DNA of 64,000 bases from Piromyces finnis (lineage: Eukaryota; Neocallimastigomycota; Neocallimastigomycetes; Neocallimastigales; Neocallimastigaceae), in assembly GCA_002104945.1 (NCBI GenBank), contig MCFH01000005.1, forward strand, positions 1,167,501 to 1,231,500, given 5' to 3'. The stretch's first letter is position 1; each line of letters opens with the position of its first letter. This document shows positions 1 to 16,623 of the stretch, piece after piece. The notes beneath the pieces are model-generated. The model did not search any database. It was given only the letters and a program-made list of their open reading frames with translations, and was not told the DNA's origin. A program made the translations under genes and the position numbers.

Positions 1-149
1 ATATCATTACTAAATTTCTCTTTCATTTTAAGATTTCCTTCAAAAGTATCGCTTTGAAAATTTCTATTACTTAAATTATCTGAATTATTTTCCAAGGTAG
101 TATCTTTTCCAGTTGTATGGTTCTCCTTTGATACTACTGTTTCATTCAT
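1..149 (-). CDS. 5' end of an unidentified gene (partial)
   Basis: An open frame starts at the ATG whose complement is at 147-149 and stays open to the window edge, giving the first 49 residues of a polar protein (MNETVVSKENHTTGKDTTLE..., rich in Asn, Thr, Lys and Glu). No domain is visible in so short a piece. The start is plausible because upstream DNA turns abruptly into nearly pure A+T, and the stretch has a balanced coding-like composition. It is transcribed away from the acyl-CoA synthetase gene, with about 2.7 kb between the two starts. The product cannot be named. Confidence 0.55.
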   Translation of the reverse strand, partial: MNETVVSKENHTTGKDTTLENNSDNLSNRNFQSDTFEGNLKMKEKFSND

Positions 150-540
150 TTTAATTATCCAAATAATTCTTAATATGATAATGATAATTATGACATTTAC
201 CTATATATTTAAAAAAAAAAAAAAATCATAAAATTATTTATATAATTGCTTAATAAATATTAACAATTATTAATAGTTATGGTTAATATTCAAATTCTAA
301 ATTGAAAGTATATATATTGAAATTACTCATTGAAAAGAAAAGGAAAAAAAACTCTTGTAGTAATTAAATATAATTTAGTGTTTAATACATCAAATTTATG
401 TTTTAATAATATTTTTATTTAGCCCTATTCGTTCTAAATAAAATTTTTCAAATTATAAAATTACATACATTTCCAATTCAATTATATTTTTTATGTATTA
501 TAAAAAATTTATTTAAATTTAATACTAATAACTTCATGAG

Positions 541-596
541 TATTTCTCTATTAACAATATTAACAATATTATAAAAATATTGTTAATAGAGAAATA
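541..596. repeat. Perfect 21-bp inverted repeat
   Basis: Arms 541-561 and 576-596 are exact reverse complements (outer end TATTTCTCTATTAACAATAT) around a 14-base loop. The left arm also contains a short internal duplication (TTAACAATAT twice), so an alternative shorter hairpin is possible. This could be a small transposon remnant, a cruciform-forming site, or a hairpin in a transcript. Confidence 0.85.
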
Positions 597-1214
597 ATTA
601 GCATTTTATTATTACTATACAGTTTTAAAATCAATATATTACTACTGATTACAATAAAAAAAATAAATAAAAATATCTTATTTTAAGTAATAAGTTTTAA
701 TTGATATTTTTGGTATATATTTATTATTAAATAAAATGAATGTAACAGTCTAATAAATGAATAATAAAAATTTTATTAATTGTTAATAAACTTTTAAATT
801 TATATAAAGCTATAGACGAATTGTAATATTGAATAATACACTCATAAATAATTAAAAATATAATTAAAAATAAAATTGAAAATTTAAGGAATTTACAATT
901 AATAATATTTTTAAATAATATGAATAGCACACAATAGAATTTAATAATTTAATTGGCATGAAATATATTAATCCGCATTTCAATATCAGTTTTCCATTAT
1001 TTAAAAACTTGTTACTATTAAATGAATAATAAATATGTAATTAATAATATATAATATATTAAAATGTCAAAAAAAAATTTTTTTTTTTTACTATATAGAT
1101 ATACTAATAAATTTTTAATTATATCATTTATAAATAGTACTTTTAATATCATTCAAATGCAAATGAACTACTTCCCTTCCTAATTAAACAAAGGTCAAAT
1201 AATTTGTAAAATAT

Positions 1215-1284
1215 ATTTTAAATTTAGACTATTCTGGTATAAGTGCTTTTACGATATTATAGTAGAATAGTCTAAATTTAAAAT
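1215..1284. repeat. Perfect 21-bp inverted repeat, 28-base loop
   Basis: Arms 1215-1235 and 1264-1284 are exact reverse complements (outer end ATTTTAAATTTAGACTATTC). They are separated by 28 bases that are less AT-extreme than the surroundings. No open frame is present. This is compatible with a miniature inverted-repeat element remnant or a structured RNA hairpin. Confidence 0.85.
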
Positions 1285-2861
1285 GAAAAAAGTATTTCTA
1301 TGATTTATGACATTTTTAATAATAAATGAAAAGTAAAAATATTTAATAATAAATTATTACAATTCCATTATTCACAAAATAAATAACCCAACCTTGAGTT
1401 ATTAATATAATTTTATTGTATTTTCACATTTATATAATACATATAATATCATTGTTATTTTTTTATATCTTACTTTTTAAATAATGCTTAACACTATATG
1501 TGAAAATAGAATTAAAATTTTGATTTAAAATATAAATTTTATTATATTATGAATATTATGAATATATAGTTTGGTATTAAATTGTTTTGTATTTATATAA
1601 ACTTTTTTAGGTAGATTTTCTTTTTTTTCTGTAACACAAAAAATTACTTACATTTTGATTTAAATAAAGTTCTTATAAATGTTTTGTATTAATAAAGGTT
1701 TTTATTAGAGATAAACATAAAATATAAGGAATATAAAAGTTGGATTTTATATTTTTCAATTAATCATTATCATTATTTATATAAAAATATTATTCCAAAA
1801 AAAAAAAATAATATATATTTAAAAGAAATGTTACACTTTATAATTTTAGATTATATTTAAAAAAACGTGGATGTTTAAATATATTAGAATATATGAATGA
1901 TGACCTGGCATATTTGTTAATCATCATATGGTGTAATTAATTAATAAAAAAAATTTAAGTTTATATTTATATCTATATTTATTTATTTATTTATTTATAA
2001 TTTTAAAAAAACATATGAAAATTTTTAAAAATGTATAATTTCATATGCAAATATTAAAAAAATAAATTAATTTTTAATTACCTTTCAAAATGAATATAAT
2101 AATATATATTGGTAAATAGTTTATATAATATATAAATAATAGTAAAATTAATTTATTTCTAAATAAAAAAGAACAGTAATAGAATCAAATAAAATATATT
2201 AGTATTTTATTATTAAATAAAGTTAGGAACTATTAAACTAAATATAATATATTTTAAATATTAATAAAAAATAATTATCGTAGAATAATATAACTAATTA
2301 TTTATAACATAAATACTGATAAAAAGAAAAGGATTTATCTTTTGAAAAAAAAAATTCACTTTGAAAAATCTATATATATATATATATATATATTAATTAG
2401 AAAAAAAAAAACATAACAAAATTTAATTATAAATCTTATAAAGAATAAAAATATAAACTGATTAAAATTAATAATTTAAAAAGAAATATTTAAATAAAAA
2501 AAGAAATTTATAAAAATTTTAAATTTATAAACTTTTATATACCTTTTATATACATTAATATTTATAATATTGAAAAAATAAAGATAATAAAAAAAGACTT
2601 TTCAGTTAAACAAAAGCATATATATAATAATAAATAATATAATAATAATATTTTTTATTAAATTCGAAATTCAAAAACTTAATTTTTAAACAAGTATAAT
2701 TTGAATTACAATATATTATTAATTCAATATAATTATAGTAAAAGCGTTGTTTATAAGGTATTTTGAAATATAATGATTACTATAAGAAATCATAATAAGA
2801 AATTTAAATCATTTAATAATTCTTTTTTATTTATATATTCATTTTTTCAATAGAAATAAAA

Positions 2862-6631
<3,770 letters not shown>

Positions 6632-6650
6632 AATATATAATTAATTTAAA

Positions 6651-7063
6651 TATTTTATTTTATTTTATTTTATTTTATTTTATTTTATTTTATTTTATTT
6701 TATTTTATTTTATTTTATTTTATTTTATTTTATTTTATTTTATTTTATTTTATTTTATTTTATTTTATTTTATTTTATTTTATTTTATTTTATTTATTTT
6801 ATTTTATTTTATTTTATTTTATTTTATTTTATTTTATTTTATTTATTTTATTTTATTTTATTTTATTTTATTTTATTTTATTTTATTTTATTTTATTTTA
6901 TTTTATTTTATTTTATTTTATTTTATTTTATTTTATTTTATTTTATTTTTATTTTATTTTATTTTATTTTATTTTATTTTATTTTATTTTATTTTATTTT
7001 ATTTTATTTTATTTTATTTTATTTTATTTTATTTTATTTTATTTTATTTTATTTTATTTTATT
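6651..7063 (+). repeat. (TTTTA)n pentanucleotide array, ~410 bp
   Basis: More than 80 copies of TTTTA run from about 20 bases after the acyl-CoA synthetase stop codon. Only a few units deviate (TTTA near 6795 and 6842, and a T insertion near 6946). The array therefore probably lies inside or directly after the 3' untranslated region. Confidence 0.97.
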
Positions 7064-8665
7064 CAGATTATATACAAAAAAAATAATTTTATACCCTTCA
7101 TAATATATCTATCAAAACTTATTTTAAAATACATAACAAATATATATTAAATATATAATTAAAATAATCAAATTCATATTCATGTTAATAAAACGAACAT
7201 ATTAAAATATATACATAAAAATTATAAATTGATAATCAATAATAGTACTTTTTTTATGTCTATGAACTATAAATAAGGTGTTGGTCACTTTACTATTTTA
7301 ATCAATATCTAATTTTATCGTTCATTAAGTTTATAATATTTCTGAAATATATAATAAAAATTGGCTAATCGTATATTTCGTTATTGTTTTTGTTTTTTGT
7401 GTTGTTTAATTCAATAACTAATAGGTTATATAATGTGTAGCACAATATTGAGTAAATTTAATAAATATTACAAACATTTATTTATTTATTTATTTATTTA
7501 TTTTATTTATTTATTTATTTAAGGAAATAAATATTAAAATAATATACATTAAATATATATCCATATATAAAAATTATTTTTATAATAATAGATTATTAAT
7601 CAACCAATCATTATTACAAATCAACTTTTTGTAAATATGGAGAACATGTATTTTGATTTTTAATTAATTGTTAAATGATTCTATTATATATATTTAATAT
7701 ATTAATATATATATATGTAAATAATTATTTAATACTCTATTAAACGTATTATACATATTAACAATTTAATAATGAAAAAGTTATAATTAATTTTTTATAA
7801 AATATAATAATTTTGATAATTAATCGAACTTTTTTTTTCTTTGCAACTTATTGTAATAAATTGTAATACTGATTAATAAAAAAAAAAAAGTAACAGTTTA
7901 TTATTAATTTGGGTAATTTAGATTATAAAATTAAAATAATATAAAAGTATTTTTCATGTATTTTTAAAAATAGAAATGTATAAATATATATATATATATT
8001 CAAACAAAATATATATAAAAGAGTTAATGAAAATTCAATCAACCATCATCAATTAGTAAAAATTAATATCCAGCAGCATAATAATTATGTCCATTAAAAC
8101 AAAAATTTCTTTTTAAAATATTATATAACTAATAATTAATTATTAATAAATGATATTTTTTTGAAATACATTTATTATTTAATGAAGATTTAAATTAATA
8201 ACTAATGTGAATTAAAATAAAAAAATAAAAAAAAAAGATTACTTATCAAATTCTAATTTAATATTTTTTATAATTTTTTTTTATAAAATAAAAATAATAA
8301 TATTAATAATAATAAAACAATATATGAATTTTAAATTGTAATTATATCAATTATATAATGAATTTCAAATTTTAAGATTAGGATTTCTCATTAAGAATAA
8401 CATATAAAAATCTTTTCATTTTTTATTTTAGTAATTGAAAATATATAAATTATAATTTAAACAAAAAACTAATTTAAATATTACTCTTAATTTTAAATAT
8501 TATATCTTCTTTGATATTTTCTCAACGATCAATATAAACTTATTCAAATTTTATATAAAAAACCAACTATTAATAATTATTTTTTACAACTCTTATTTTT
8601 TTAATTATAAACAATACCTATTTTAATAAATGCCTTGTCAATTATTTGAAAGTTAATAAATTAAA
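7064..8665. other. Intergenic AT-rich stretch
   Basis: About 1.6 kb between the TTTTA array and the NAA15 start. It contains short TTTA runs near 7480-7520 and A/T homopolymers. I see no gene, RNA or larger repeat. Promoter and leader of NAA15 must be in its 3' part. Confidence 0.6.
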
Positions 8666-10878
8666 ATGACTGACATTAACAAATTACAAGCAAAGGAAAG
8701 CTCCTTATTCAGATCTGCTTTAGTAATTATTGTTTCAAAAGCAATATTATATATTAATGAAAATCATATCAATAGCATTTTTTTAATATAATTTAATCAT
8801 TAATTTTTGAAAAATGATAGCGTTTCTATGAATTAAAGCAATACAAGAAAGGTCTCAAGACTGCTGAACAAATTTTAAAGAAAAATCCTGAACATGGAGG
8901 TAGTATTAATTTTATATTAATTTATTTATAAAAATTTTATGTTATTATATATTAATAAAATATTGAAATAAAATAATATGAACAACAGAAACCTTAGCTC
9001 TTAAGGGTTTATTCCTCTGTAATCTTGGTAGAAAGGAAGAAGGTTATGCCGAAGTTAAACGTGGTATTAAAAACAATATCAGAAGTTACATTTGTAAGCA
9101 ATACATATTAATAAAATCATTTATATAGTAATAAAATTAAAAAGAAGAAAGAAAATAATTATTAATACTTCAAAAATTAACTAACTATTTTTAAATATAG
9201 GTTGGCATGTTTTTGGTCTTATTCATCGTCTTGACAAGAACTATGAAGAAGCAATTAAATGTTACACAATGGCATTAAGAATTGATAAAGTAAATATTAT
9301 TTCAATATCAAATAATTAATGATATTTTTAAGAATAATTTAATTTATATAAATTATTATAATTAATTTAATTTTAGGATAATATTCAAATTGTTAGAGAT
9401 TTAGCCAATCTCCAAATCCAAATGAGAAATTATGAAGGACTTAATGTAATTATATTTATTTTTCTAAATACATATCAATAATTGTAATTTTATAATAATT
9501 ATTAATAATAACCATGTCTTTTTAATAGGAAACTGAATATCAGCTTGTTAACTTAAGACCAAATAACAAGCAATTCTGGATTGGTTTAGCCTTTTCATAC
9601 TTCCTTCTTAAAAGATATGACTCCGCTCTTAAGGTTTTAGAAGCTTTTGAAAGTAGTTTAAAGGTAATGATAAAACAAATATTAATAAATAATTTATCAA
9701 ATACTTGAAATAATAAATTTTTTTAAAAATATTTGTTATAAAATATAATTAAAATTAATATAATGCATTACTTTACTCAAAATTAAGGAAAAACCAACTG
9801 AATCTAAATATGAAGTCAGTGAAATGCTTCTCTTTAAAAACTTAATTACAGAAGAAAGTGGTGATCTTGAAGGCGCCTTAAAACATCTTGAAGAATTCGA
9901 AGACAAAATTGTTGACAAAAAGAGTTTATTAGAAGCTAGAGGTATAATATATACAGTTAAAGAAATTAGATAATATTAAAACTTTTATTAATTTGAGTTT
10001 TCTATTATAATACATATATATAAATAACTATAATAATAATATAATAGCTCGTATTTTAGTCAACTTAAACCGTAAGGATGAAGCCGAAAAGATCTACAAA
10101 CAATTATTTGATAGAAACTCCAATTGCGATAGTTATCTTCAAAATATATTCAAATGTAACAATATTAATTTAGGTATGTATTTAATAATATTTCTAGTAT
10201 AATAAAAAGATTTTTATTTACTAAAAAATATATAATATTACCAATATTTTTGAATAATGATATTTGATAGAATCTCCATCTGATGATGATGTAAAAAAGA
10301 TTATTGAAATCAATAGTGAATTACTTGAAAAATACCCAAAATCTTTAATTTTAAAGAGAACACCTTTAATCTATTTAAAGGGTGAAGAATTTAACAAAGA
10401 AATTAAGGAATATCTTAAGATTTACTTTATTAAGTGTGTTCCATCTTTATTCAACAGCCTTAAAGATATATATGTTAATCCAGAAAAGGCTAAGGTCATT
10501 GAAAGTACTGCCCTTGAATACTACGATCAATTAGAAAAGAATGGAAAGTTCGATGGTGATGGTATGCGTTATTAAACATACTTATGTATATACGATAATT
10601 TTTATTTTTGTCCTATTTGTTTTTCCAATAATTAACAAATTATATTTTCTATTTTAAATAAATAAGAACAAAAGCAATACCCAACTACCAAATTATGGAT
10701 TTTAATTTTCCTTTCTAAGCTTTATGATAACAAGAGAAATTCAACTAAAGCTTTAGAATACATTAATAAGGCTATCGAACACACTCCAACATTAGTTGAA
10801 TCCTACATGTTAAAAGCCCGTATTTACAAGGTAACAAAAAAATATATAAGTTCAAAATATACAATAATAATTAGATAC

Positions 10879-10951
<73 letters not shown>

Positions 10952-11650
10952 TATTTATCTAATTTTTAAATAATATTCTTTTCAGCATGCTGGTGATTTA
11001 GAAACTGCCATGAACATCATGAATGAAGCTAGAGAATTAGATTTACAAGATAGATTCGTTAATTCTAAATGTGTCAAATACATGTTAAGAAACGGTAATA
11101 TTGATGAAGCCGAAAAAACTGCTGGATTATTCACTAAAGTTGATTCTCCATCTCCACTTGCTGATTTAACTGAAATGCAATGTACATGGTATGAATTCGA
11201 AAAGGCTATGGCTTACAAAAACAAGGGTGACAATGGTCTTGCCTTAAAGTTACTCCACCAAATAAACAAAGTACTTAATAAAAAAAATGAAAAAAAAGTA
11301 GTCTTAAATAAAATAACTTATTGTATTTTTATTATTATTATTATCTTTTTTTTTTAATACTAGCACTTTAATGATATATATGATGATCAATTTGACTTCC
11401 ATGTTTACTGTTTAAGAAAATCTTCATTCCGTGCCTATATTGAGTAATTATTAAAATATTTAATTCCTCACTAATATAAAGAAAATATATAATAATAATA
11501 AAATATTTTTAATTTGAAATAGTCTTTTACAATATGAAGATAAAATAAAGTCTCACCCATACTTCTTCAGAGCTGCTGTTGCTCTCGTTAAGGTAATTTT
11601 TTTTAAAATGATAATATTCAACATAATTCATTTATTAATTTTTCTTTTTC

Positions 11651-11685
<35 letters not shown>

Positions 11686-13075
11686 CTATATCAATAAATA
11701 CTATAATAGTTATACCTTAAACTTAATAGTCAACCAAGAAAGACTAAAGAAGAATTAGAAATGGAAAAATATGGTAAATCTTCAAATTAAATAATAATAA
11801 AAACTAAAATTAATAATAATTAACATGATAAATTTTTTTATTATTCAAGCTAATTTATCACCATCTGAAAGAAAGAAGGCTTTAAGAAAAGCTCGTAAAG
11901 CTCAATTAAAGAATGCTCAAACTCAAGTTGAACAAACCCAAAAGAGTAATTACGCATAATTATTTAAATTAAATTATTATTCCATAAAAGATTATAAGAA
12001 TAGCAATTCATATTTAATAAAAATTTAAATTACTAATTAATAGAGGAAGACAATACCACCAACAAGAAAACTGATGATGATCCAAATGGTGAAAAATTAC
12101 TTAACGCTAAAGACTATGTTGAAGAATGTGTTCCATTCATTAAATCTTTATTAGAATTTGCTCCAAATAAGATTGAAAGTCATATACTTGCTAGTCAAGT
12201 CTACATTCTTAAGAGTATATATCAATTTATATATTATTTTGATAAATATTTTATATATTTATTTATTTATTTAAAAATATTTTAAATTCATTTATAATAG
12301 AAAAGTACTTACTTGCTCTTAAGTCATTAAAGAAATCTCTTGCTATTGATAAGAATAATGGTGAAGTTCATAAAAACATTGTCCAATTTGTCAAAAATTG
12401 TAAGTAAAGAATAATAATAATAAATAAATAAATAAAATTGCAATATAATAGAAATCATATTTTATATTTTATAATATTTTAATAAAAATATTAATAAATA
12501 ATATATTATTAATTTTAGTCAACGCTGATAAGGACACTGTTAATGCTACTTCAAGAAAAATAATAGAAGAAGAAATTGCTAATATCACTAATAATGATGT
12601 TTCAAAATTTACTGATGACTTCCTTGCTAGTAACCCTAACTCCATAACAAATATCATTAAATGTAAATATCATAATAAAACAGTTATATAAAACCCTTAA
12701 AAATTTTATTATAATTAATTGGCATCATAATTAACATTAAATTTTAATAATTTTTAAAAATAATAGCTGCTGAAGCCAAGTTAATTATTGACCCAAATCA
12801 AAATGTTGATTTCTTAGTTAATGTTGCTAACACTATTGATGACTCAAAATATGAAGAAGGAAGAACTTTAGATGTAAATATTATATTTATTATTTAAAAT
12901 AACAAAAAAAAAATTAAATATTAATATTTAATTATTTTTATTATTATATATGAATATATAGAATTCCATTGAATTATACAATTTATTAAAATCCTTAAAT
13001 AAGAATGAAGTTGCTGAACAACTCAAATCAAAACTTGCTTCCATTTACACTTTTTCTACTTTCTTAAAAAATTAA
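8666..13075 (+). CDS. NAA15: NatA auxiliary subunit Naa15 (20 exons, 832 aa)
   Basis: TPR-repeat scaffold that anchors the Naa10 catalytic subunit to the ribosome for co-translational N-terminal acetylation. Exons: 8666-8722, 8821-8899, 8989-9093, 9201-9289, 9377-9445, 9529-9663, 9788-9941, 10048-10173, 10271-10561, 10667-10830, 10986-11270, 11364-11443, 11523-11592, 11710-11773, 11850-11945, 12044-12214, 12301-12399, 12519-12662, 12767-12873, 12962-13075. The N-terminus FYELKQYKKGLKTAEQILKK, then ETLALKGLFLCNLGRKEEGY and SYICWHVFGLIHR, are characteristic of the family, as are YDDQFDFHVYCLRK, LYLKLNSQP and the basic linker LSPSERKKALRKARKAQ. Length matches the usual 830-870. The exon 14 start is placed at the TAG before LYLKL. 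All phases close and total 833 codons. It converges on the ADIP-like gene, with stops 787 bases apart. Confidence 0.95.
10882..10955 (+). repeat. (TTA)n array in NAA15 intron
   Basis: About 74 bases of TTA repeats, with one ACT interruption near the end, lie in the intron 10831-10985. The array ends roughly 30 bases before the CAG acceptor of the next exon. Confidence 0.95.
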
Positions 13076-13381
13076 AAAGAAAAATAGCGACATGATAAGA
13101 ATCAATTATAAAAAAATATAATTATCGAATATGCAAAAAAAAAGGAAAAAAAAAAAAATTAAAATGTAACAGATTATTATGAAATTTTCTAATAATTAAT
13201 ATAATTTTGTTTAAGCTTTTTTTTTTTTTTTTTTAATATAATTTATATAATTATTATTTTAAATATATTTACAATTAAAATAAATTATAATATTTATAAA
13301 AATAAAATTTATAATACATCTACTGCAAACATTAATAAATATTTTTAAATATAAATAATGCCTATTTTTTTTCATTTATTA

Positions 13382-13473
<92 letters not shown>

Positions 13474-13861
13474 TATATTCTGTTTTAATATTTATTACTA
13501 TTTAAAATATGAAGAATGGTATATATAACAGGATAAATTTATACTTTTTTAAAATGAAAATGAAAAGAAAAAAAAATATTTAGATTAATTATGAAAAAAT
13601 TTATATTATTAACTATTTGATAATATTTAATCAAAATATAATACAATAAATATTTAAAAAAAATAATAATAATAGATTATTAAAATAGTAAAAAATTCAT
13701 TTAAAAATATAGTAAATATATAGTTTATAAAATAAATGATCAGCATCAGCAATAATATATTTATAAATATATTTTAAAAGAAAAAAAAAAAGGATATCTG
13801 TTTTTTCGTTTATATTATATTTCCATATATTATAATTAAATTATTAGATGGATAGTTAAGC
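13076..13861. other. Convergent intergenic region with (TTA)n array
   Basis: Lies between the stop codons of NAA15 (+) and the ADIP-like gene (-). It contains A/T homopolymers and a (TTA)n array at about 13384-13474. Polyadenylation signals for both genes are presumably here, but in such AT-rich sequence none can be singled out. Confidence 0.7.
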
Positions 13862-16623
13862 CTAGGATTTATTCAATTCAGAATTATTTTTTAAGCTATA
13901 AGTTTTAGATAAAGATAAAAATGATTGTTTATTTTTATTAATACGTTCCAAAGCTTGATTTATAAATGCATTAATATCGTCTTTTTCTTTATTTCTTATC
14001 ATAAATTCATCTTGATTATTAATATTTTTTATTGATCTTGAGGATTTCGATTCTGAATTTAACATAATTGGTGTATTAGATAATATGGATTGAGATAATG
14101 GTGATTCTGAAATTCTTAAACTATTGGTTGTATTAAAAGAACTGTCAATATAACTGTTTTTATTTAAATTATTTATATTAGGTGAAAATTTTGTTGGTAT
14201 TGGTGTACTTAGATTACTGTTTAATGAATATGAAAATGATTTTAATTCTGGATTATTAATAGGAGTATTAGATGATTCTGAGTTAATACTATTAATTCTA
14301 GTATTACTTTATTAAAAATGACAATAAAAATAATAATTATTGTTATTATTATTGTTTTTATTCCATTAATAAATTACATAGGTAATGAATTAATTAGTAT
14401 TTATTATAATAATTGATGTCTTTTTAATATATATATACTATTTTATTTATAATTACATTTTTTCTTCTTCAAACTTCTTCTTTTCATTTTCAAGTGATTC
14501 TTTTTCTTGCTGTTGATTTATTTTGAATAAATAGATATACATTAATATATTATTATAATAATTACTATGAAATAGTTTTAAATAAATCGATTTATTAATA
14601 TATATATATAATGTATAATGTATAATTACAGCAAGTAAGGCTCTTTCTTTTCCCATTCGAACTGCTGCTTCGGTAAATTTCTTTTTTTCTGATTCTAATT
14701 GTTCTTTTTGTTTTTCAATTTTTAAATACTCTTCTTCAAGTTCTGCATAAACAAGCTTCCTATCCTTATTATTTAATTTTTTATTACTATATTCTTCGTC
14801 TATTTGCATGTTTGCTAAATGAGAATTTATAAATATATTGTATATACATATATATATATTTCATGATTAATTTTTTTTTTTTTTTATTTATTTAAAAAAT
14901 AAAATCAAATTTAATAATAAGCTTACAATCTTCCGATGATTTATAAGCTAGTTCTTTATTATCGATTGAAGTTTCTTCTTCTTGTTCTTGATCATTTACA
15001 TCTTCTTGAATTGAAAAAATATATTCTTTAAATTGCTCCAATAAATCATTCACTTTTTGACCTAAATATTCTCTTGAAATACTAAGTGGTAACTTAAATT
15101 GAGCATCTTCTGGTCTTATATATTCATTCTAATTACAATAAATATATATACAATATGATTATTTAATATTTATTAAAAGAAATAATAAATATTGGATATA
15201 ATTTATTTTAAATATTTAATAAAATTTTACTTGAACTAAAATATTTGTAACTTCTTCTACATTATTTGGATCAAACTCCCTTTCATCTTCTTCTACACCT
15301 AAAATCAATTCGATTTCCTTATAAATATCATATAAAGTTTGACGTAATAAGCAATTTTCATTATGTAACTCTTTTTCTGAATGTTCATAGTTTGAAATTA
15401 AAATTGAAAACATATCTTCATTCTAAATAAATATATATAAACATATATTCAAATTATATTCAAATTAATAAAATTATATTTATACATGATTATATATTAT
15501 TATATTAATGGATTTGATAAATACTGAAGATTTTTTATCATTGGATATAACAATTTTTGATAATGGATTTGCTAAATGAAATCTTATACCAGAATTTGAC
15601 ATTTTTTCATTAAATCTTTTTTGTAATTTTTCTTTTACTTTCTGTAATTCAATTTCTTTTTTACGAATTTCATGCTTTCATATTATTTAATTAAAATTAA
15701 AATAAATTATTATAATGGTAAAAGTGAGTATAAAAAAAGGGGGGTGAAGAAGAAGAAAGACAAATTATTTGATTATATATAAAATTATTTTACCATATAT
15801 TGATTTTTTAAAGATTGTAATGTGTTTTCCAAATGTTTAATTTTTTCTTTCAAAGTGGTATTATTTCTTTTAATTTCTTTATTGTTTCCAGTTAATTCAC
15901 TAATTGTTTTTATTATTATGATTAATTTATATTCTGTAATAAATTACAAAATTAATATATATTGGTAATTACATTATTTTATTATTTAAAGTTTTTAATT
16001 CATGTTGAGAATGTTCATGTTTCTGTTTTAATTTATCCTAAAATAATAAGAAAAATGAGAATAATAAATTAATAAAAAAATAATAATAATAAATTTAAAT
16101 TTATATTATTTTTACCATATTTGAATTGAGAGTGTCATTATCTAATGCTAATTGTCTTAAATCATTCATCATTTCCTGTTTATAATCATTATCTTTCTAA
16201 ATTATATTAGCAATTATGTTAATATTTGCTAATTATTTATATAATATTTAATATAATAATTAAGATAATGTTGATATTACTTGATGTTGTTGAATCAATG
16301 CGAATATACATTCTATAATATGCCTTGCATCTTCTTTCTTTAAACCTTTCAAATTAATGTAAGAAGGAAATCCTTGAATTGATAATTGATGATTTAAATA
16401 TTTTAAACTATCTTTAATATTTAAATCTGTTTTTATATTATTCTCCTTACTTTTTAATTGTAGTATTTATATAATAAAAAATATATAAATATATGTTTAT
16501 GTATTATAATAATTATAATAAATATAACAATAATGAAATCCATAACAAAAAGGCATACTCCTTAGTAAGTAATTCTTCCAACCCTTGCATTTTCAAAGGA
16601 CTTGGTACATCTGAAGACATCAT
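13862..16623 (-). CDS. ADIP/SSX2IP/Msd1-family coiled-coil protein (11 exons, 567 aa)
   Basis: Exons in transcript order: 16623-16559, 16449-16281, 16196-16116, 16037-15973, 15899-15794, 15674-15525, 15422-15231, 15128-14927, 14814-14630, 14509-14457, 14297-13862. The N-terminal segment SLKYLNHQLSIQGFPSYINL ... IIECIFALIQQHQ resembles the conserved start of afadin- and alpha-actinin-binding proteins. Next come charged coiled coil (about 80-240), REYLGQKVNDLLEQF, and the late motif FTEAAVRMGKERALL (about 390-404), also typical of the family. The C-terminal 150 residues are Ser/Asn-rich and disordered. Relatives anchor microtubules at centrosomes, basal bodies or spindle pole bodies, so a basal-body role is inferred. 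Two uncertain splice sites: exon 6 could extend 39 bases to 15486, and the last acceptor could be at 14306. Both keep the frame. Start: MM at 16623 with balanced sequence downstream only. Confidence 0.75.

Larger units (their letters stand above)
150..2861. other. Divergent intergenic region, AT-rich
   Basis: There are about 2.7 kb between two diverging starts. I see no gene. It holds two perfect inverted repeats (541-596 and 1215-1284), short (TTTA)n and (TA)n runs, and A/T homopolymers. The short open frame on the minus strand at 727-930 codes only for Ile/Phe/Leu-rich sequence and looks like chance. Promoter elements for both flanking genes must lie here but none is recognisable. Confidence 0.6.

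Noticed and set aside
727-930. 67-codon minus-strand hydrophobic frame
   Set aside because: Composition is that of the surrounding AT-rich DNA; no supporting signals.
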